Numbered from the stretch's first letter, positions 14,917 through 24,382 are shown. The stretch: 64,000 nt of DNA from Neorhizobium galegae (GCF_017877055.1 NZ_JAGIPG010000008.1:1-64000), one strand, 5' to 3'. Translations and numbers: made by a program. The notes: generated from the letters alone by a model not told the origin.

Positions 14917-17900
14917 TTAACGGCCGCGCCGTGGACCCTGGCTAAGGTTATCTTCTGCCTCGCGCTGCTTGGCCCTGGCCTCCTCAAGCTCCTTGGAGGA
15001 AATCTTGCTACCTGGTTCCCTCGCCAGCTGATCGGCCCATTCTTCCATCGTGCGGGGTCTGCGGAAGCCGGTCTTCTGTTCAGCCTGCTCCGACCTCTGC
15101 TCGCCGCGCGAGGACTTCAGACGAGCCTGCAGGGCCTCGCTGACATCCTTGAATTGTGAATCAGGACGTGCTGCAATGAACTCACCACCCGGGTTGCCGG
15201 TCTTGTATGCTTCTTGGACCGTCGTCTCGAATATCTTGTTCTGCTCGTCGTTCTGACCAATGAAGCGACATTTAGCATCGGGGTATTTCCGTGCCAGATC
15301 GTAGAACATTGCCAGCTCGGTTTCCTTAGGATTGCCTGCCGTGGTGACCCATAGGGTGTCCTCACGATAATTTTGCTCCTGGAAATCAGTCGCAGAGTCT
15401 GAGCTGCTCTCTGCGAAGGCGATGAACTTCGGGTCGTCCGTATTTCCATAAATCATCAAAACACGTTGCGTGTCCGGAGAGGTCTCGTTCATGCGCTTAC
15501 CTTCGAAGCGGCCGACCGGTCCCTTACGGATCACACCAACAACCTGATCCTCGAACTTCAGAGCAAACATGAAGCCATCAATGTTGCGGTTCTCGATGGG
15601 CTTGAAGGTCTTCTTGTCACCGTCACCCTCGACGATCCAGTCTTTCTGCTGTGCGCTCTCCAGCTTGAGAACGCCGAATGCTGCCAGCCGACGCTGAGTT
15701 TCCTCGTTGATCCCCCTGTTGATCAGGTCCTGGCTGTAGACGCCATTACCGACTTCACGGCCAAGCGCCCAGCGCTTTTCCTGCTTCGCAATCTTCGAGA
15801 CGTCGAAATCGGCCATCTTCGGGAGATCGCGCTCGAACCGCTCCTTCGGCGGAAGCTGAATGACCGGCTCCGGCTTGTAAGTTGAATTAGACGTAGCGAA
15901 TTCCTTATCGGGTCTCGTGCCGAAAACGCCGCGAAGGTAATGCTTCGCATCGCCATTCTTCATGCCACGGAAATGCTCCAGGAAGCCGACGATGTTGCCG
16001 TTCGTGTTGTTCTGACCACGTAGGAACCAAGTCCAATTACCCTTAGACGCCCACTTCGTAGCGACGTACTTAATGCCCTTTCCGAAACGGACTGTGTACT
16101 CTGTCCCTGCTCCGAACCTCTTATCGAAGGTGCCACGTCCCCATACCGATTCAGGGTCCTTTGTCCCGCCCTGTGACAGCATGTATTCCGCCAAGTTCTG
16201 CTTCACGAAGTGATCTAGCTCATTCTGCGCCACGCGGCCCAGGCTCTCAGGATATTTCCTCGATTTGTCTTTCGCCCTGAATTCATACCCGCTCTTGGCA
16301 GCCTGTTGTCTCAGCGCTTCAGCCGGGTTCTCCTTGGCATTGATAGGCTTATTCGACACGGCATTCGATAAGGTTTTATCCTCTACTTTCGGCTTCCATC
16401 CATTTGCGAATGGACCACTGGGCCGGGTAGGGGGCTGACGGCGTGGCAATGTGTTCTTCTGGCTTTCCTCCATCATTTCAAACTCTCTCACTTTCTCTTC
16501 ATAAAGAACAATTTCTTTGTAGGCTTCGATGACCTCTTTTGGTGCGTCTACGAAATCACTGATGTTTTTCTTTGCGTCCTCTTTCTGGCTCTCACGAAGC
16601 CAGTCTTCGAGGATCATCTCGTCGGTCACGATCTTACCGCTGTCCGCAGGGTTCTCTTTGGCAACGACTTTGCCACCGCGCGAGAACTTCATCTCGACGC
16701 CACCGGCAGAAGCCAGTTTGTCGATCAGGCGCTCGCGCTCGACGTAGATGTTGCAGGATTCCTTGAATCTCGTCGCCGCGACATATGCTTGACGCCATGT
16801 CCAGCCGTCCGAAACCAGCAGGAATGTATGCAAAAATGTTGACCCCTGGGCGGAATGATTGGTTCCGGAATAGGCCCAGTTCAGCTGCGGCACCTTTGGG
16901 GTAGGGTGCTTGTTCTTCTCCGACGGCTCCTCACGGAAGCCCACCAGCTCGCTGACCTTAATCACCATGTCCCGCTGCATGTGGTCGAAGCGGACAACGA
17001 AAGCGTCCTCGGTGCCATTCTTCCTGTCGCCAGGAATGATGTCCTTGACCGTGAAGGTCTGGCCGTTGAAAAGCTTCTCCTGGTCGATGGTCAGGTTTTC
17101 GCCCAGCTGCATACGCTCGCCAGCTCGAACACTGAGCTTCGAGATCGTTTCGCCGTCCTTGGCGAGAACGTCCAGCTTGTATTCGAAATCGCCCAGAGCG
17201 CCGCGCTCGATGAGAGCATTACGGACGGCCTGGTTGATCTTGCGAACTTCAGCGTTGGTCTGAGCGATCAGGTAGCAGGACTCGCCGGGATGCGTCTCCA
17301 TCTTCTTCAGCATGTCGGACACGGCGCGATCAACAACCTGATCCCGGCCGTTCACGAAATGAACGAAGCCACGGTCATGATACTCGCGGAGAGCATCAGA
17401 GGTCTGGCGCATCGACAGCTGTACCGAGGCCTTACGAGCCCACTGGTGGTTCTGGCGAATGATCTCGTCGAGGACGAATGAGCCGTAGATCGAGCTGATC
17501 GCACGGAAAGGGGCACCGGCCTGAACGGCTTCGAGCTGACGGCTATCCCCGGTCAAAATCACCCGGCAACCAGTGACCCGTGAAAGCTCGACTAGGTCTT
17601 CCATCTGACGCAGCGAGAGCATTCCTGCCTCGTCGCAAACTATGGCCGAGTGCTTCCCAATGTCGAGCTTCCCGACCTTCCACTTTTCCAAGAGGCCATG
17701 GATCGCCATACCGCGCTTGTCGCCACCGAACTCAATGCCAGTGTCGTCGCACAAAACCTTGACGGCCTTCCAGGCAACCGCAGTACCCCAGACCTCATAG
17801 CCGTCTTCACCGAGCGCCTTAACGAGAGCGCCCATGGTGAAGGACTTACCGGCACCGGCTCGGCCCTCGATGACCTTGATCTGACCTTCACCGGCAGCAT

Positions 17901-19527
17901 AGCGAACAGCATCAGCCTGCTTCTTGGTCAGATGCAGGGTTTTCTCGACCGTCAGGAACGATCCATCTTCCTGCTTCTCCTTCACCTGGACGGTCTTGCC
18001 CTCGGCAATGATGCGCTCGACCATCGACCTGCGAAGGGCAGGGGCGGTCGTCGCCATCATGTCAACCTTGGCAAGCATCTTCCATTCGCGGTCGATGATG
18101 TCCTGGGTAGAGAAAAAGCTATCTGGGCCTTTCTTGCCGAGTGCGATCAGCTTCTCATCACCAGCAATCTTATCATAGACGCGGGTTTGGATCGGCGTTC
18201 CACCGTAAACCTGGACAGCCTCATAAATGTGTTTGCGCATTTCCCTCTCAGAGAATGCGACTTCGTTCTCGACAAGCTGATTGAACGCTTCTTCGATGAC
18301 ATCTTCCTCGATCAATTCGACCGGGCGTTTCTCTCCGAGTTCGATACCAATTCGAGCGGCATCCTCGCGAGCGACTTCCCACGCCTTATCCAGCTCTTCA
18401 TCGCGAGCTTCCTTGGCCTTCGTCATCTTGTCGATGACAGAGTGAAGGTCCATTCCGAATTCGCTGGCTTCCTTGCCCCAAGTCTCAACAAGCTCCTCGA
18501 AAGGAGGAAGGTCGCCCTTCTTTAGCCTCGTGTTGTGATTGATTACGGTTGAAGCCTCACGATCCTTCGACTTGTCGTAACCGAGGACTTCAGCCATTTC
18601 CGCAATCGTGTTCGTACGCTTGCTCCAGGTGTCGCGGAGTTCGGTTTCGAATCCGACGATGCCCCATGCTTTGCGGATTTTCTCAAAATCCATTCCAGGT
18701 ACCAGGTGACCGATCTTGTCCTTGAGACTATCGATCATGTTGCCACGGAAGTTCGCCGCCAATGCGCCGCCGTAACGCTTCAGCTCGATGTTGTCGCCAG
18801 CGGTGATATGCCCGTCCTTGTAGACGACCATGTTGATCCAGACGTTATGGATGTGCAGCTGCGGATCGCCGTCACGGCTCGTGCGGTGGAAGAATTTGAT
18901 AATTGGAGCATCGACGGCAGCTTCATAGCCGTACTCCATCAGAAGCTCACCGGTCTCCGGATCGTGCTTGTGCTCGCCGGTAATAGGATCGATGACAGGC
19001 TTCGAACGGCGGCCGACAATCCAGCCATTGTCGAAGGCGTGCTGCAGCATGGCATCATTGGCCTCGTGCAATGCAGCCTCGATCCCTTGAACCAGCTCAA
19101 GCGAATACTTGTCGTTCGGGTTCCGCTTCAGCTCGGCCATCGCCAGCGCCCACAGCGCCGAGACATCCTTGGGCGGCGCGGTCATGTTGTCGAAGCCGGG
19201 ACGGCGGTTCGCGTGAACCGGCTCACCGGTGATCGGAGAAATCTTGACGAAGTAGTCGCCGGTTAGCGGGTGACGACCCTTCGCCATATCTTCCATGACG
19301 TCGAAGCTGACGGTCTGGCCATTCTCGAAAAGAGGCTGAACGGGGAGATCGGAAGGAACCTTCTGCTCGGGCGAGAACGCGATACCAGGCGCATCTTCGT
19401 TGTCGAAGTAGCGGAATTGACGATGGTCCAACTTGCCCTCGGCCTGCAATTTGGCAGCCGACATCTTCGCCTTGTAGGCGTTCTCCCTGAAGTAGCCGAG
19501 GTGGCTGATGGCGACAGTCGTGAACAA
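14917..19527 (-). CDS. MobF-type conjugative relaxase-helicase (TrwC/TraI-like)
   Basis: 1536 aa. It nicks oriT, attaches to the DNA end and unwinds the strand for transfer. The TTG start at 19527 is needed to keep Tyr12 and Tyr18, candidates for the catalytic tyrosines; AGGGG lies seven bases upstream. Histidine triad H214, H225, H227 (HRTSRDGDPQLHIHNVW). The RecD-like helicase follows, with Walker A 554-561 (GRAGAGKS), Walker B 629-635 (CDEAGML) and TGDSRQLEAV. Residues ~1100-1460 are an extra region, with an LMIYGNTDDPKFIAFAESS segment that loosely recalls Toprim-like primase domains. The C-terminus is polar. It lies 11 bp after the relaxosome-protein gene. Confidence 0.9.
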   Translation of the reverse strand: MFTTVAISHLGYFRENAYKAKMSAAKLQAEGKLDHRQFRYFDNEDAPGIAFSPEQKVPSDLPVQPLFENGQTVSFDVMEDMAKGRHPLTGDYFVKISPITGEPVHANRRPGFDNMTAPPKDVSALWALAMAELKRNPNDKYSLELVQGIEAALHEANDAMLQHAFDNGWIVGRRSKPVIDPITGEHKHDPETGELLMEYGYEAAVDAPIIKFFHRTSRDGDPQLHIHNVWINMVVYKDGHITAGDNIELKRYGGALAANFRGNMIDSLKDKIGHLVPGMDFEKIRKAWGIVGFETELRDTWSKRTNTIAEMAEVLGYDKSKDREASTVINHNTRLKKGDLPPFEELVETWGKEASEFGMDLHSVIDKMTKAKEARDEELDKAWEVAREDAARIGIELGEKRPVELIEEDVIEEAFNQLVENEVAFSEREMRKHIYEAVQVYGGTPIQTRVYDKIAGDEKLIALGKKGPDSFFSTQDIIDREWKMLAKVDMMATTAPALRRSMVERIIAEGKTVQVKEKQEDGSFLTVEKTLHLTKKQADAVRYAAGEGQIKVIEGRAGAGKSFTMGALVKALGEDGYEVWGTAVAWKAVKVLCDDTGIEFGGDKRGMAIHGLLEKWKVGKLDIGKHSAIVCDEAGMLSLRQMEDLVELSRVTGCRVILTGDSRQLEAVQAGAPFRAISSIYGSFVLDEIIRQNHQWARKASVQLSMRQTSDALREYHDRGFVHFVNGRDQVVDRAVSDMLKKMETHPGESCYLIAQTNAEVRKINQAVRNALIERGALGDFEYKLDVLAKDGETISKLSVRAGERMQLGENLTIDQEKLFNGQTFTVKDIIPGDRKNGTEDAFVVRFDHMQRDMVIKVSELVGFREEPSEKNKHPTPKVPQLNWAYSGTNHSAQGSTFLHTFLLVSDGWTWRQAYVAATRFKESCNIYVERERLIDKLASAGGVEMKFSRGGKVVAKENPADSGKIVTDEMILEDWLRESQKEDAKKNISDFVDAPKEVIEAYKEIVLYEEKVREFEMMEESQKNTLPRRQPPTRPSGPFANGWKPKVEDKTLSNAVSNKPINAKENPAEALRQQAAKSGYEFRAKDKSRKYPESLGRVAQNELDHFVKQNLAEYMLSQGGTKDPESVWGRGTFDKRFGAGTEYTVRFGKGIKYVATKWASKGNWTWFLRGQNNTNGNIVGFLEHFRGMKNGDAKHYLRGVFGTRPDKEFATSNSTYKPEPVIQLPPKERFERDLPKMADFDVSKIAKQEKRWALGREVGNGVYSQDLINRGINEETQRRLAAFGVLKLESAQQKDWIVEGDGDKKTFKPIENRNIDGFMFALKFEDQVVGVIRKGPVGRFEGKRMNETSPDTQRVLMIYGNTDDPKFIAFAESSSDSATDFQEQNYREDTLWVTTAGNPKETELAMFYDLARKYPDAKCRFIGQNDEQNKIFETTVQEAYKTGNPGGEFIAARPDSQFKDVSEALQARLKSSRGEQRSEQAEQKTGFRRPRTMEEWADQLAREPGSKISSKELEEARAKQREAEDNLSQGPRRGR

Positions 19528-19538
19528 TGAATGGCCCC

Positions 19539-20021
19539 TTACGCGCTCTGCTTGATGCCGAGCAGGGCATTCTTTGCGGCCAGTTCTCGGCGGAGATCAG
19601 CATTCTCTTCCAGCAGTCCAGCGATCAAATCGTTGTTGCGTTCCAGGTTCTCATTCTGCGCCTGTGCTGCTTCGAGTTCGACCTTGGCGATCTCACCTTC
19701 GGTCAAAGCGCGGAACAGGAAATTGAGAGCATTGTCGCCCATGGTCTGCTTCTTCAGGAGATCGACAGCAGTCATCATCTGGCTCACAGCATCGTCAAGG
19801 CGACGGCCACGATCCAGCTGAGCGAGCAATGCTTCCTTGATGATGTCAGCGCGCTTCAGCGTTTTGCCGTTCTCAAGACGATGAGCATCGATCTCGATAT
19901 CGATGAGATCGAGAACGTGCTGCGGAAGAGTGACTTCAATCGGCTTTGAGCCGGACGATGCCCTTGCCTTGGCGGGTGCCGCCTTCTTCCTTGTCAACGT
20001 TTTTGATGTCCTTGTAGGCAT
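19539..20021 (-). CDS. Relaxosome accessory DNA-binding protein (TrwA-like position)
   Basis: 160 aa from the ATG at 20021 with AAGGA upstream; the longer frame starts with TTG. A basic N-terminus is followed by PIEVTLPQHVLDLIDIEIDA and KRADIIKEALLAQL, a ribbon-helix-helix-like pattern, then a long coiled coil (about residues 85-155). Located between the probable oriT and the relaxase, exactly where TrwA sits in R388, so it probably binds oriT and stimulates nicking. It may also repress its own operon. Confidence 0.7.
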   Translation of the reverse strand: MPTRTSKTLTRKKAAPAKARASSGSKPIEVTLPQHVLDLIDIEIDAHRLENGKTLKRADIIKEALLAQLDRGRRLDDAVSQMMTAVDLLKKQTMGDNALNFLFRALTEGEIAKVELEAAQAQNENLERNNDLIAGLLEENADLRRELAAKNALLGIKQSA

Positions 20022-20036
20022 CGCATTTTCCTTCAA

Positions 20037-20673
20037 CTATTTCCGGCGAAGAAATCGTTAGATTTCAGAGCCTTACCCGGCGACAGCCGGGACAATAGGG
20101 CCATCCCGATGGCGTCTAGTGTTCACCGCTTCCCCAGAAGCGTCTCCGCAATCATCAAACATCAGTTTGTGAATTGTCACAACAGCCGAAATCCAACTTC
20201 ATTAATAATTCCTTCCTCAACTTAAACAGAATTGATTTCTGAAGATTTCTGAACTCCGTCTCAATCCGATCTTGTTACCGATCATGACAACGTTGAAGTC
20301 AACGCATAGGTAATGTCCGCAGTGTCAACAATGCACATCACCAAGCGACAATTTATGAAGAGCCCAGTCAAAGCCTGATCAATCGCATAATGGTAATTAT
20401 GGAACCGTCAACGTAATTTGTGGACGACACAGGTTATAAAAGGTTTAGATACCTTATCTTAGGTTTTAGTAACGTCAATCCGATTTTTCATAAATCATAG
20501 AATGGTAGCGATTAGACGAACTGCTGTTTAACTTTTGCGAATCTCCAACGCAGTCCGATTTCAGCGTAAGTTTGACGATGCGCGAATTTATGAGCAAGCG
20601 AGGAAATGATTAACCTCGAAATCTGGTTGACAAAGCCCAATGTCCACTTCATCAATGTCGCTACGATAACGCG
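20037..20673. other. Probable oriT/intergenic region between divergent transfer operons
   Basis: Gene-free 0.64 kb between the leftward relaxosome operon and the rightward Stb-like operon. It holds a perfect hairpin CCCGGC-GACA-GCCGGG at 20076-20091. Next to it, on the minus strand, is CCTATTGTCC, which resembles the TATTGTC core of MobF nic sites such as R388. AT-rich stretches, a GATTTCTGAA direct repeat near 20230 and several GTCAAC elements follow. Nic position is not proven; the call rests on gene order plus these motifs. Confidence 0.55.
20627..20655 (+). promoter_or_regulatory. Promoter with degenerate dyad before the Stb-like operon
   Basis: TTGACA (20627-20632) is followed by AAGCCCAATGTCCAC, which keeps the right half-site of the plasmid dyad. 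A weak CATCAA lies 17 bp from the -35. It is about 35 bp upstream of the ATG at 20689. Confidence 0.4.
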
Positions 20674-20688
20674 ATGAGGTTTTCTCGG

Positions 20689-21144
20689 ATGGCAGACGAA
20701 GAAGCAAAAGAGGTCGATTACAACGACATTGTAGCGGCCCTCAAGGAAATGGCGAAAACGCCAAACCGCAAGAACAAGACCCTGAAGGATCATCTGCGCG
20801 ATCCCGAAATGAAAGCCGCAATCGAAGCTGCAAAATCTGCTGGATACAGCAATGAAGACATTGTGAATGTTCTTCGGAGCAAGGGCGTCATTACGACAGC
20901 CGGAACTTTTGGCAGTTACTGGTCTGAGGTCAGCCGTGAAGGCCAGGCTAACGCGGCACCCAGAGCGAAAGCAAAATCCACCAAGGCGACCGCGCCGAAA
21001 GCTGCCGAAACCAGTTCCGAGCAGACTGCGGAAACGTCCGCAAAGCCGGATGCGAAAGCACCGGAAACGGGTTCCGATAACGGCAGCAAGCCTGAAACCA
21101 AGGCACCCATCAATCCCGCACAGAGAGATCGTAAGTCCCTCTAA
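20689..21144 (+). CDS. StbA-position DNA-binding protein with Ala/Lys-rich tail
   Basis: 151 aa. The ATG at 20689 has GAGG nine bases upstream; 20674 is an in-frame alternative. The N-terminal 75 residues include GYSNEDIVNVLRSKG and TAGTFGSYWSEV, a helix-turn-helix-like pair seen in plasmid mobilisation regulators. The rest is an Ala/Lys/Thr/Pro-rich, probably disordered tail. First gene of the rightward operon, in the place of stbA of R388, so it may bind repeats near oriT and take part in plasmid positioning. Confidence 0.6.
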   Translation: MADEEAKEVDYNDIVAALKEMAKTPNRKNKTLKDHLRDPEMKAAIEAAKSAGYSNEDIVNVLRSKGVITTAGTFGSYWSEVSREGQANAAPRAKAKSTKATAPKAAETSSEQTAETSAKPDAKAPETGSDNGSKPETKAPINPAQRDRKSL

Positions 21145-21177
21145 GAATGCCGACAGCGCCATAAGGAGTATTGTGTA

Positions 21178-22020
21178 ATGGCAACTGCTGCAAAGAAGGC
21201 TGAGCTGCAAAACTCGACCGCTCTCTTCGTCATCATGGCGTCCGACAAGGGCGGCGTGGGTAAATCGTTCTTCTTCCGCTTCCTGGCCGAGCATCTGCGA
21301 AAGCACAAGGGTGAAAGTGTCCTCCTATTCGACGGCGATGGCGGCACGGGATCGTCGTTCCGGATTTTTGGAACGCGTGACGCGGATGGTTTCCTGATCG
21401 AGGACCAGAACCCTGCCGTCGGTATCATGCAATACAATCTCCGCAAGGCTCGCCCACGTGAGACCCTGATCAACTCCGTCACCCTCGGCGGCGCGATCAC
21501 ACTGCACGATCTTCCCGGGGGCGCATTCGACGCCATGACCGAGATCGCAGACAATGGCGACGAAAGCCTGCACGGCATTTTCGAAGGCGTGTTGTCGGAG
21601 GGGCAGCAGCCTGTTGTCTTCCACCTCGTGCACCACGAAGACGAAAGCACTGAAAGCGTTGCCCGCTATCTTGATGCAACTGAAGGTCTCGAAATCAAGC
21701 ATATCGCCGTCCTGAATTTCCGCGACGCGGACAGCAAGGAAGATTTCGAGATGTGGTTCGGCTACACCGACGAGCACGGGGAAAAGATCGGCGGCCGAAC
21801 CCGTGAACGTCTGCTCGCGTCTGGCGGTTTCGAACTCATTGTTCCTCGCCTGGCTCCCTCGGCCGCGTCGCGCATCAAGCGTTACAACCTGACCTTCGAG
21901 CAGGCCACGACGGACAAGCGTCTGACCCTCGCCCAACGCACCCAAGTCTCTCGCTGGTATCGCGAAATGACGAAGGCGCTTATGGAGAACGACGCCTTCA
22001 AGGCTCTCTTCGATCTCTGA
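21178..22020 (+). CDS. ParA/StbB-like P-loop ATPase
   Basis: 280 aa. Deviant Walker A near residues 23-30 (DKGGVGKS) and an FDGDGGTG switch region mark the ParA/MinD superfamily. In R388 the equivalent StbB is needed for conjugation and works with StbA. No ParB-type CTPase partner is encoded alongside, so I favour the StbB/TraL-like role over classical partition. AAGGAG precedes the ATG. The next gene begins 64 bp downstream, with a GC-rich hairpin-like sequence between. Confidence 0.8.
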   Translation: MATAAKKAELQNSTALFVIMASDKGGVGKSFFFRFLAEHLRKHKGESVLLFDGDGGTGSSFRIFGTRDADGFLIEDQNPAVGIMQYNLRKARPRETLINSVTLGGAITLHDLPGGAFDAMTEIADNGDESLHGIFEGVLSEGQQPVVFHLVHHEDESTESVARYLDATEGLEIKHIAVLNFRDADSKEDFEMWFGYTDEHGEKIGGRTRERLLASGGFELIVPRLAPSAASRIKRYNLTFEQATTDKRLTLAQRTQVSRWYREMTKALMENDAFKALFDL

Positions 22021-22084
22021 TCATAGCAATACCCGGTCTCTGCTAGCGGCCGGGCTCCACCTATAGGAATGAGAGGGACAGGAC

Positions 22085-22864
22085 ATGCGAGTGAAAATGG
22101 AGGCGGCTGAATTCTTCAACCGGACCGCAAAGGTTCTGGAGCTGAGCGAAGAGAACCGCATCCTCGCTTGGGATATTCTGACCAAGATCGGCTACTCAGA
22201 CGACGAGTTCATGTCGGTCATGTTCATGACCTTCGCCCGAATTGGTGTCCTGAACAAGGAAATCTCCGAACTCTTCGCCAAGCTACCCGAGGACATCCGG
22301 GAGGCAGTCACCGACGATCTGAAAGCAGAAGTCGAAAAGGCGCTCGCATCCGTTCCTGATAACCTGGCCGCCAAGGTCGATGAAGCCCTCAAAGCTTCCC
22401 TCGATCAGCTGGCTACAAATGTTGACATTATGGCCCAGAAGGAAGCTGACCGTCGTCAGACATTCCGGATGACCCAGGCTGCAGGCGGGTGTGCGGTTAT
22501 CGTGCTGATCGCTCTTGGCTCCGGCTATTTCGTCGGTCGCGAGATGATCACTGCAGAAGCGCTCCGGATGGAGCAGCTGATGCAAAGGCCCGATGCGACC
22601 GCGATGATGACCCTTTCGAAGTTCAACGACTTCAATCGGATTGTCGCGGAATGTGGGGTTGGTCAGTTCGAGTTTCGTGGTGCAGCTGCCTGCCGTCCAA
22701 ACGTCATGGTCAGCAAAGCGATGGTCACCTCGGAAGGAATCAATGATTTCTTCCTCACCCTGACCAGGTGGATTGTCTCCCTCGGGACCTGGGGTCTCCT
22801 AGGTGTCGGCGGTCTGATCGGCCTCATCGCCGGTCGTTTTTGGGGCTCGCGTCGTCGGGCCTGA
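22085..22864 (+). CDS. Membrane protein in the Stb-like operon
   Basis: 259 aa. A mostly helical cytoplasmic N-terminal region (residues 1-130) contains the coiled-coil segment AVTDDLKAEVEKALASVPDN. Two transmembrane helices follow, at about 135-155 (GGCAVIVLIALGSGYFV) and 232-252 (GTWGLLGVGGLIGLIAG), with a short segment between carrying two cysteines. Similar proteins follow the ATPase gene in MobF plasmid leading operons (the stbC position). Function in transfer is inferred from context. Confidence 0.65.
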   Translation: MRVKMEAAEFFNRTAKVLELSEENRILAWDILTKIGYSDDEFMSVMFMTFARIGVLNKEISELFAKLPEDIREAVTDDLKAEVEKALASVPDNLAAKVDEALKASLDQLATNVDIMAQKEADRRQTFRMTQAAGGCAVIVLIALGSGYFVGREMITAEALRMEQLMQRPDATAMMTLSKFNDFNRIVAECGVGQFEFRGAAACRPNVMVSKAMVTSEGINDFFLTLTRWIVSLGTWGLLGVGGLIGLIAGRFWGSRRRA

Positions 22865-22903
22865 TTTGAATCGGAATTAGAAGAACGAAGGAAAGGGATC
22901 GAA

Positions 22904-23275
22904 ATGGCTGGCAACGATATGTTTGGACAGATGGCGAAAGCCTACATGATCGCGGACATGCTGACCCCTCCTCGTCAGCCGCAGGTCATCGAAACCGGTT
23001 ACAGCCAGGAAGAGATGAACGCGGTCACGCGCCTTGCAAATTCCCGTATCCGTCAGGCGAACGCGATGATTGAGAAGCTGGTAGCTGGGATCACGCAACT
23101 TCGTGACGCGAACCGGAAGTTCATGAAGGGCACCGGCAAAACTTCCTCCGATTACGTCTCAATGTTGGAAGGACAGCAGACGGAAGCGTTCCGGGTGATC
23201 TCTGAGCTTCGTACTCAGATCGCTCGCTTGGAAGTTGAGAACGACGATTTGAAGGCTGGCCGAATTCCGGCTTGA
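22904..23275 (+). CDS. Hypothetical coiled-coil protein, 123 aa
   Basis: Fourth gene of the Stb-like operon, 39 bp after the membrane protein, with AAGGAAAGGGATCGAA before the ATG. The C-terminal half is a coiled coil (VISELRTQIARLEVENDDLK). No known domain. It is followed after 7 bp by the nucleotidyltransferase gene, so the two are probably co-transcribed. Confidence 0.65.
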   Translation: MAGNDMFGQMAKAYMIADMLTPPRQPQVIETGYSQEEMNAVTRLANSRIRQANAMIEKLVAGITQLRDANRKFMKGTGKTSSDYVSMLEGQQTEAFRVISELRTQIARLEVENDDLKAGRIPA

Positions 23276-23282
23276 TGATCGG

Positions 23283-23612
23283 ATGACGCTCAATGAACGA
23301 ATTGCTGACGCGATCAGCAAGGCGATCACAGTCACGGAAATGATGGCATCAATGGATGTCGAAATTCTCGTGATCGGATCGTTGGCAGAGGGCCGATTCC
23401 AAGAGCATTCCGATCTCGATTTCTTGGTCAGACGTTGCCCTCGAAATCTGATCTATGCCATCGAAGGCAAAATCGAAGACATCGTTCACCCGTTCAAGTT
23501 CGATGTCATCTATGAAAACGAGATACCGGCTCACCGGCTGGACCGCTTCTCACGTCATGCCATCGATGCCCGCGAGCTGGCGATACGTGATCAAACCACG
23601 CTCGGAAGGTGA
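23283..23612 (+). CDS. MNT-type minimal nucleotidyltransferase
   Basis: 109 aa. It has the pol-beta signature GSLAEGRFQEHSDLDF (near residues 32-47), with the DxD metal ligands and a third acidic residue in KFDVIYEN. Such proteins are often antitoxins that adenylylate a HEPN toxin, but no HEPN partner gene is adjacent. Last gene of the rightward operon, followed by a terminator. It may be an orphan, or may modify another plasmid protein. Confidence 0.75.
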   Translation: MTLNERIADAISKAITVTEMMASMDVEILVIGSLAEGRFQEHSDLDFLVRRCPRNLIYAIEGKIEDIVHPFKFDVIYENEIPAHRLDRFSRHAIDARELAIRDQTTLGR

Positions 23613-23633
23613 CTACGCGACGGCGGTCACCCA

Positions 23634-23658
23634 CGAGCCCGAAGGGCTCCGAAATTTT
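23634..23658 (+). terminator. Terminator after the Stb-like operon
   Basis: GAGCCC-GAA-GGGCTC hairpin followed by CGAAATTTTT, 20-odd bases after the stop at 23612. Confidence 0.65.
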
Positions 23659-23718
23659 TGCACCGATTTCGGTACTTCTGTATCCCAGGGACAAATGTTG
23701 ACATCTTGGACGCGGGAA

Positions 23719-23741
23719 TAGGCAAAGAGGCCGTTTGGCCT
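23719..23741 (-). terminator. Terminator for the leftward small-gene operon
   Basis: GAGGCC-AAAC-GGCCTC hairpin on the minus strand followed by TTTG, just after the stop at 23756. Confidence 0.55.
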
Positions 23742-23755
23742 CCTGCGGTCTCGTC

Positions 23756-23962
23756 TCAGTGTCTGAAATCTTCAGGGCGGCTTTTTCCGTGGAACAGAAG
23801 GCCGGTCATGTTGCCCAAGGCCTCGGCTTCATCGACCTCGACGGCCGAGAACAGGTTTTTCTCTCTGTCCCGATTCAGCCATTTAAGGGCAGCTTCCAGA
23901 ACTGCCTCATTTTCAGTCCAGCCGTGGTAGCTCTCAAAATTCGCCTTGATCAGATACCACAT
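23756..23962 (-). CDS. Hypothetical protein, 68 aa
   Basis: Starts MWYLIKANFESYHGWTENEA with GAGGAG upstream and overlaps the preceding gene by 13 bp. Small, acidic, no known domain. Last gene of the operon controlled by promoter module copy A. Confidence 0.55.
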   Translation of the reverse strand: MWYLIKANFESYHGWTENEAVLEAALKWLNRDREKNLFSAVEVDEAEALGNMTGLLFHGKSRPEDFRH

Positions 23963-24285
23963 GGCGCTCCTCCGAGATACCTGACGCCTGCCCCTGCGGT
24001 GATCCCGTCGAGCGCCGCCTGCGCCTTTTTCTGCGTCGATCTCATCGCCTGGTATTCATTCCTAATGGTGTCAATCAGCGCGCCATATGCGATGACAGGT
24101 TCGCCCCGATTGCTTAGACCGTCGCAAACGTATTCATATCGGTCGCCGCCCGGTCTGTTGTAAAAGACCTCGTAGATGAGCCCGTTGTCGTGCTTCATGA
24201 ACTCGCGCTCGATGCGTTTCCCGTCCGCGTCGTCGTAGGACAAAGCCACATGGCTCCGGCCGAACTCCTTGAAAATTGCCTTCAT
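23950..24285 (-). CDS. Hypothetical protein, 111 aa
   Basis: Begins MKAIFKEFGRSHVALSYDDA with GGAGCAGGAAC upstream. Mixed alpha/beta composition, one cysteine, no recognisable motif. It overlaps the 68-aa gene downstream and lies about 100 bp after the gene at 24383. No function can be proposed. Confidence 0.55.
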   Translation of the reverse strand: MKAIFKEFGRSHVALSYDDADGKRIEREFMKHDNGLIYEVFYNRPGGDRYEYVCDGLSNRGEPVIAYGALIDTIRNEYQAMRSTQKKAQAALDGITAGAGVRYLGGAPCGI

Positions 24286-24382
24286 GTTCCTGCTCCCTGT
24301 TCCTCTGGGGTTTTCTTGTTCTGAGCCGTGAAGCTCGATCTCCGGCGCTGCCTCCCAACAGTCCGGAAACCGAGACCCACCC

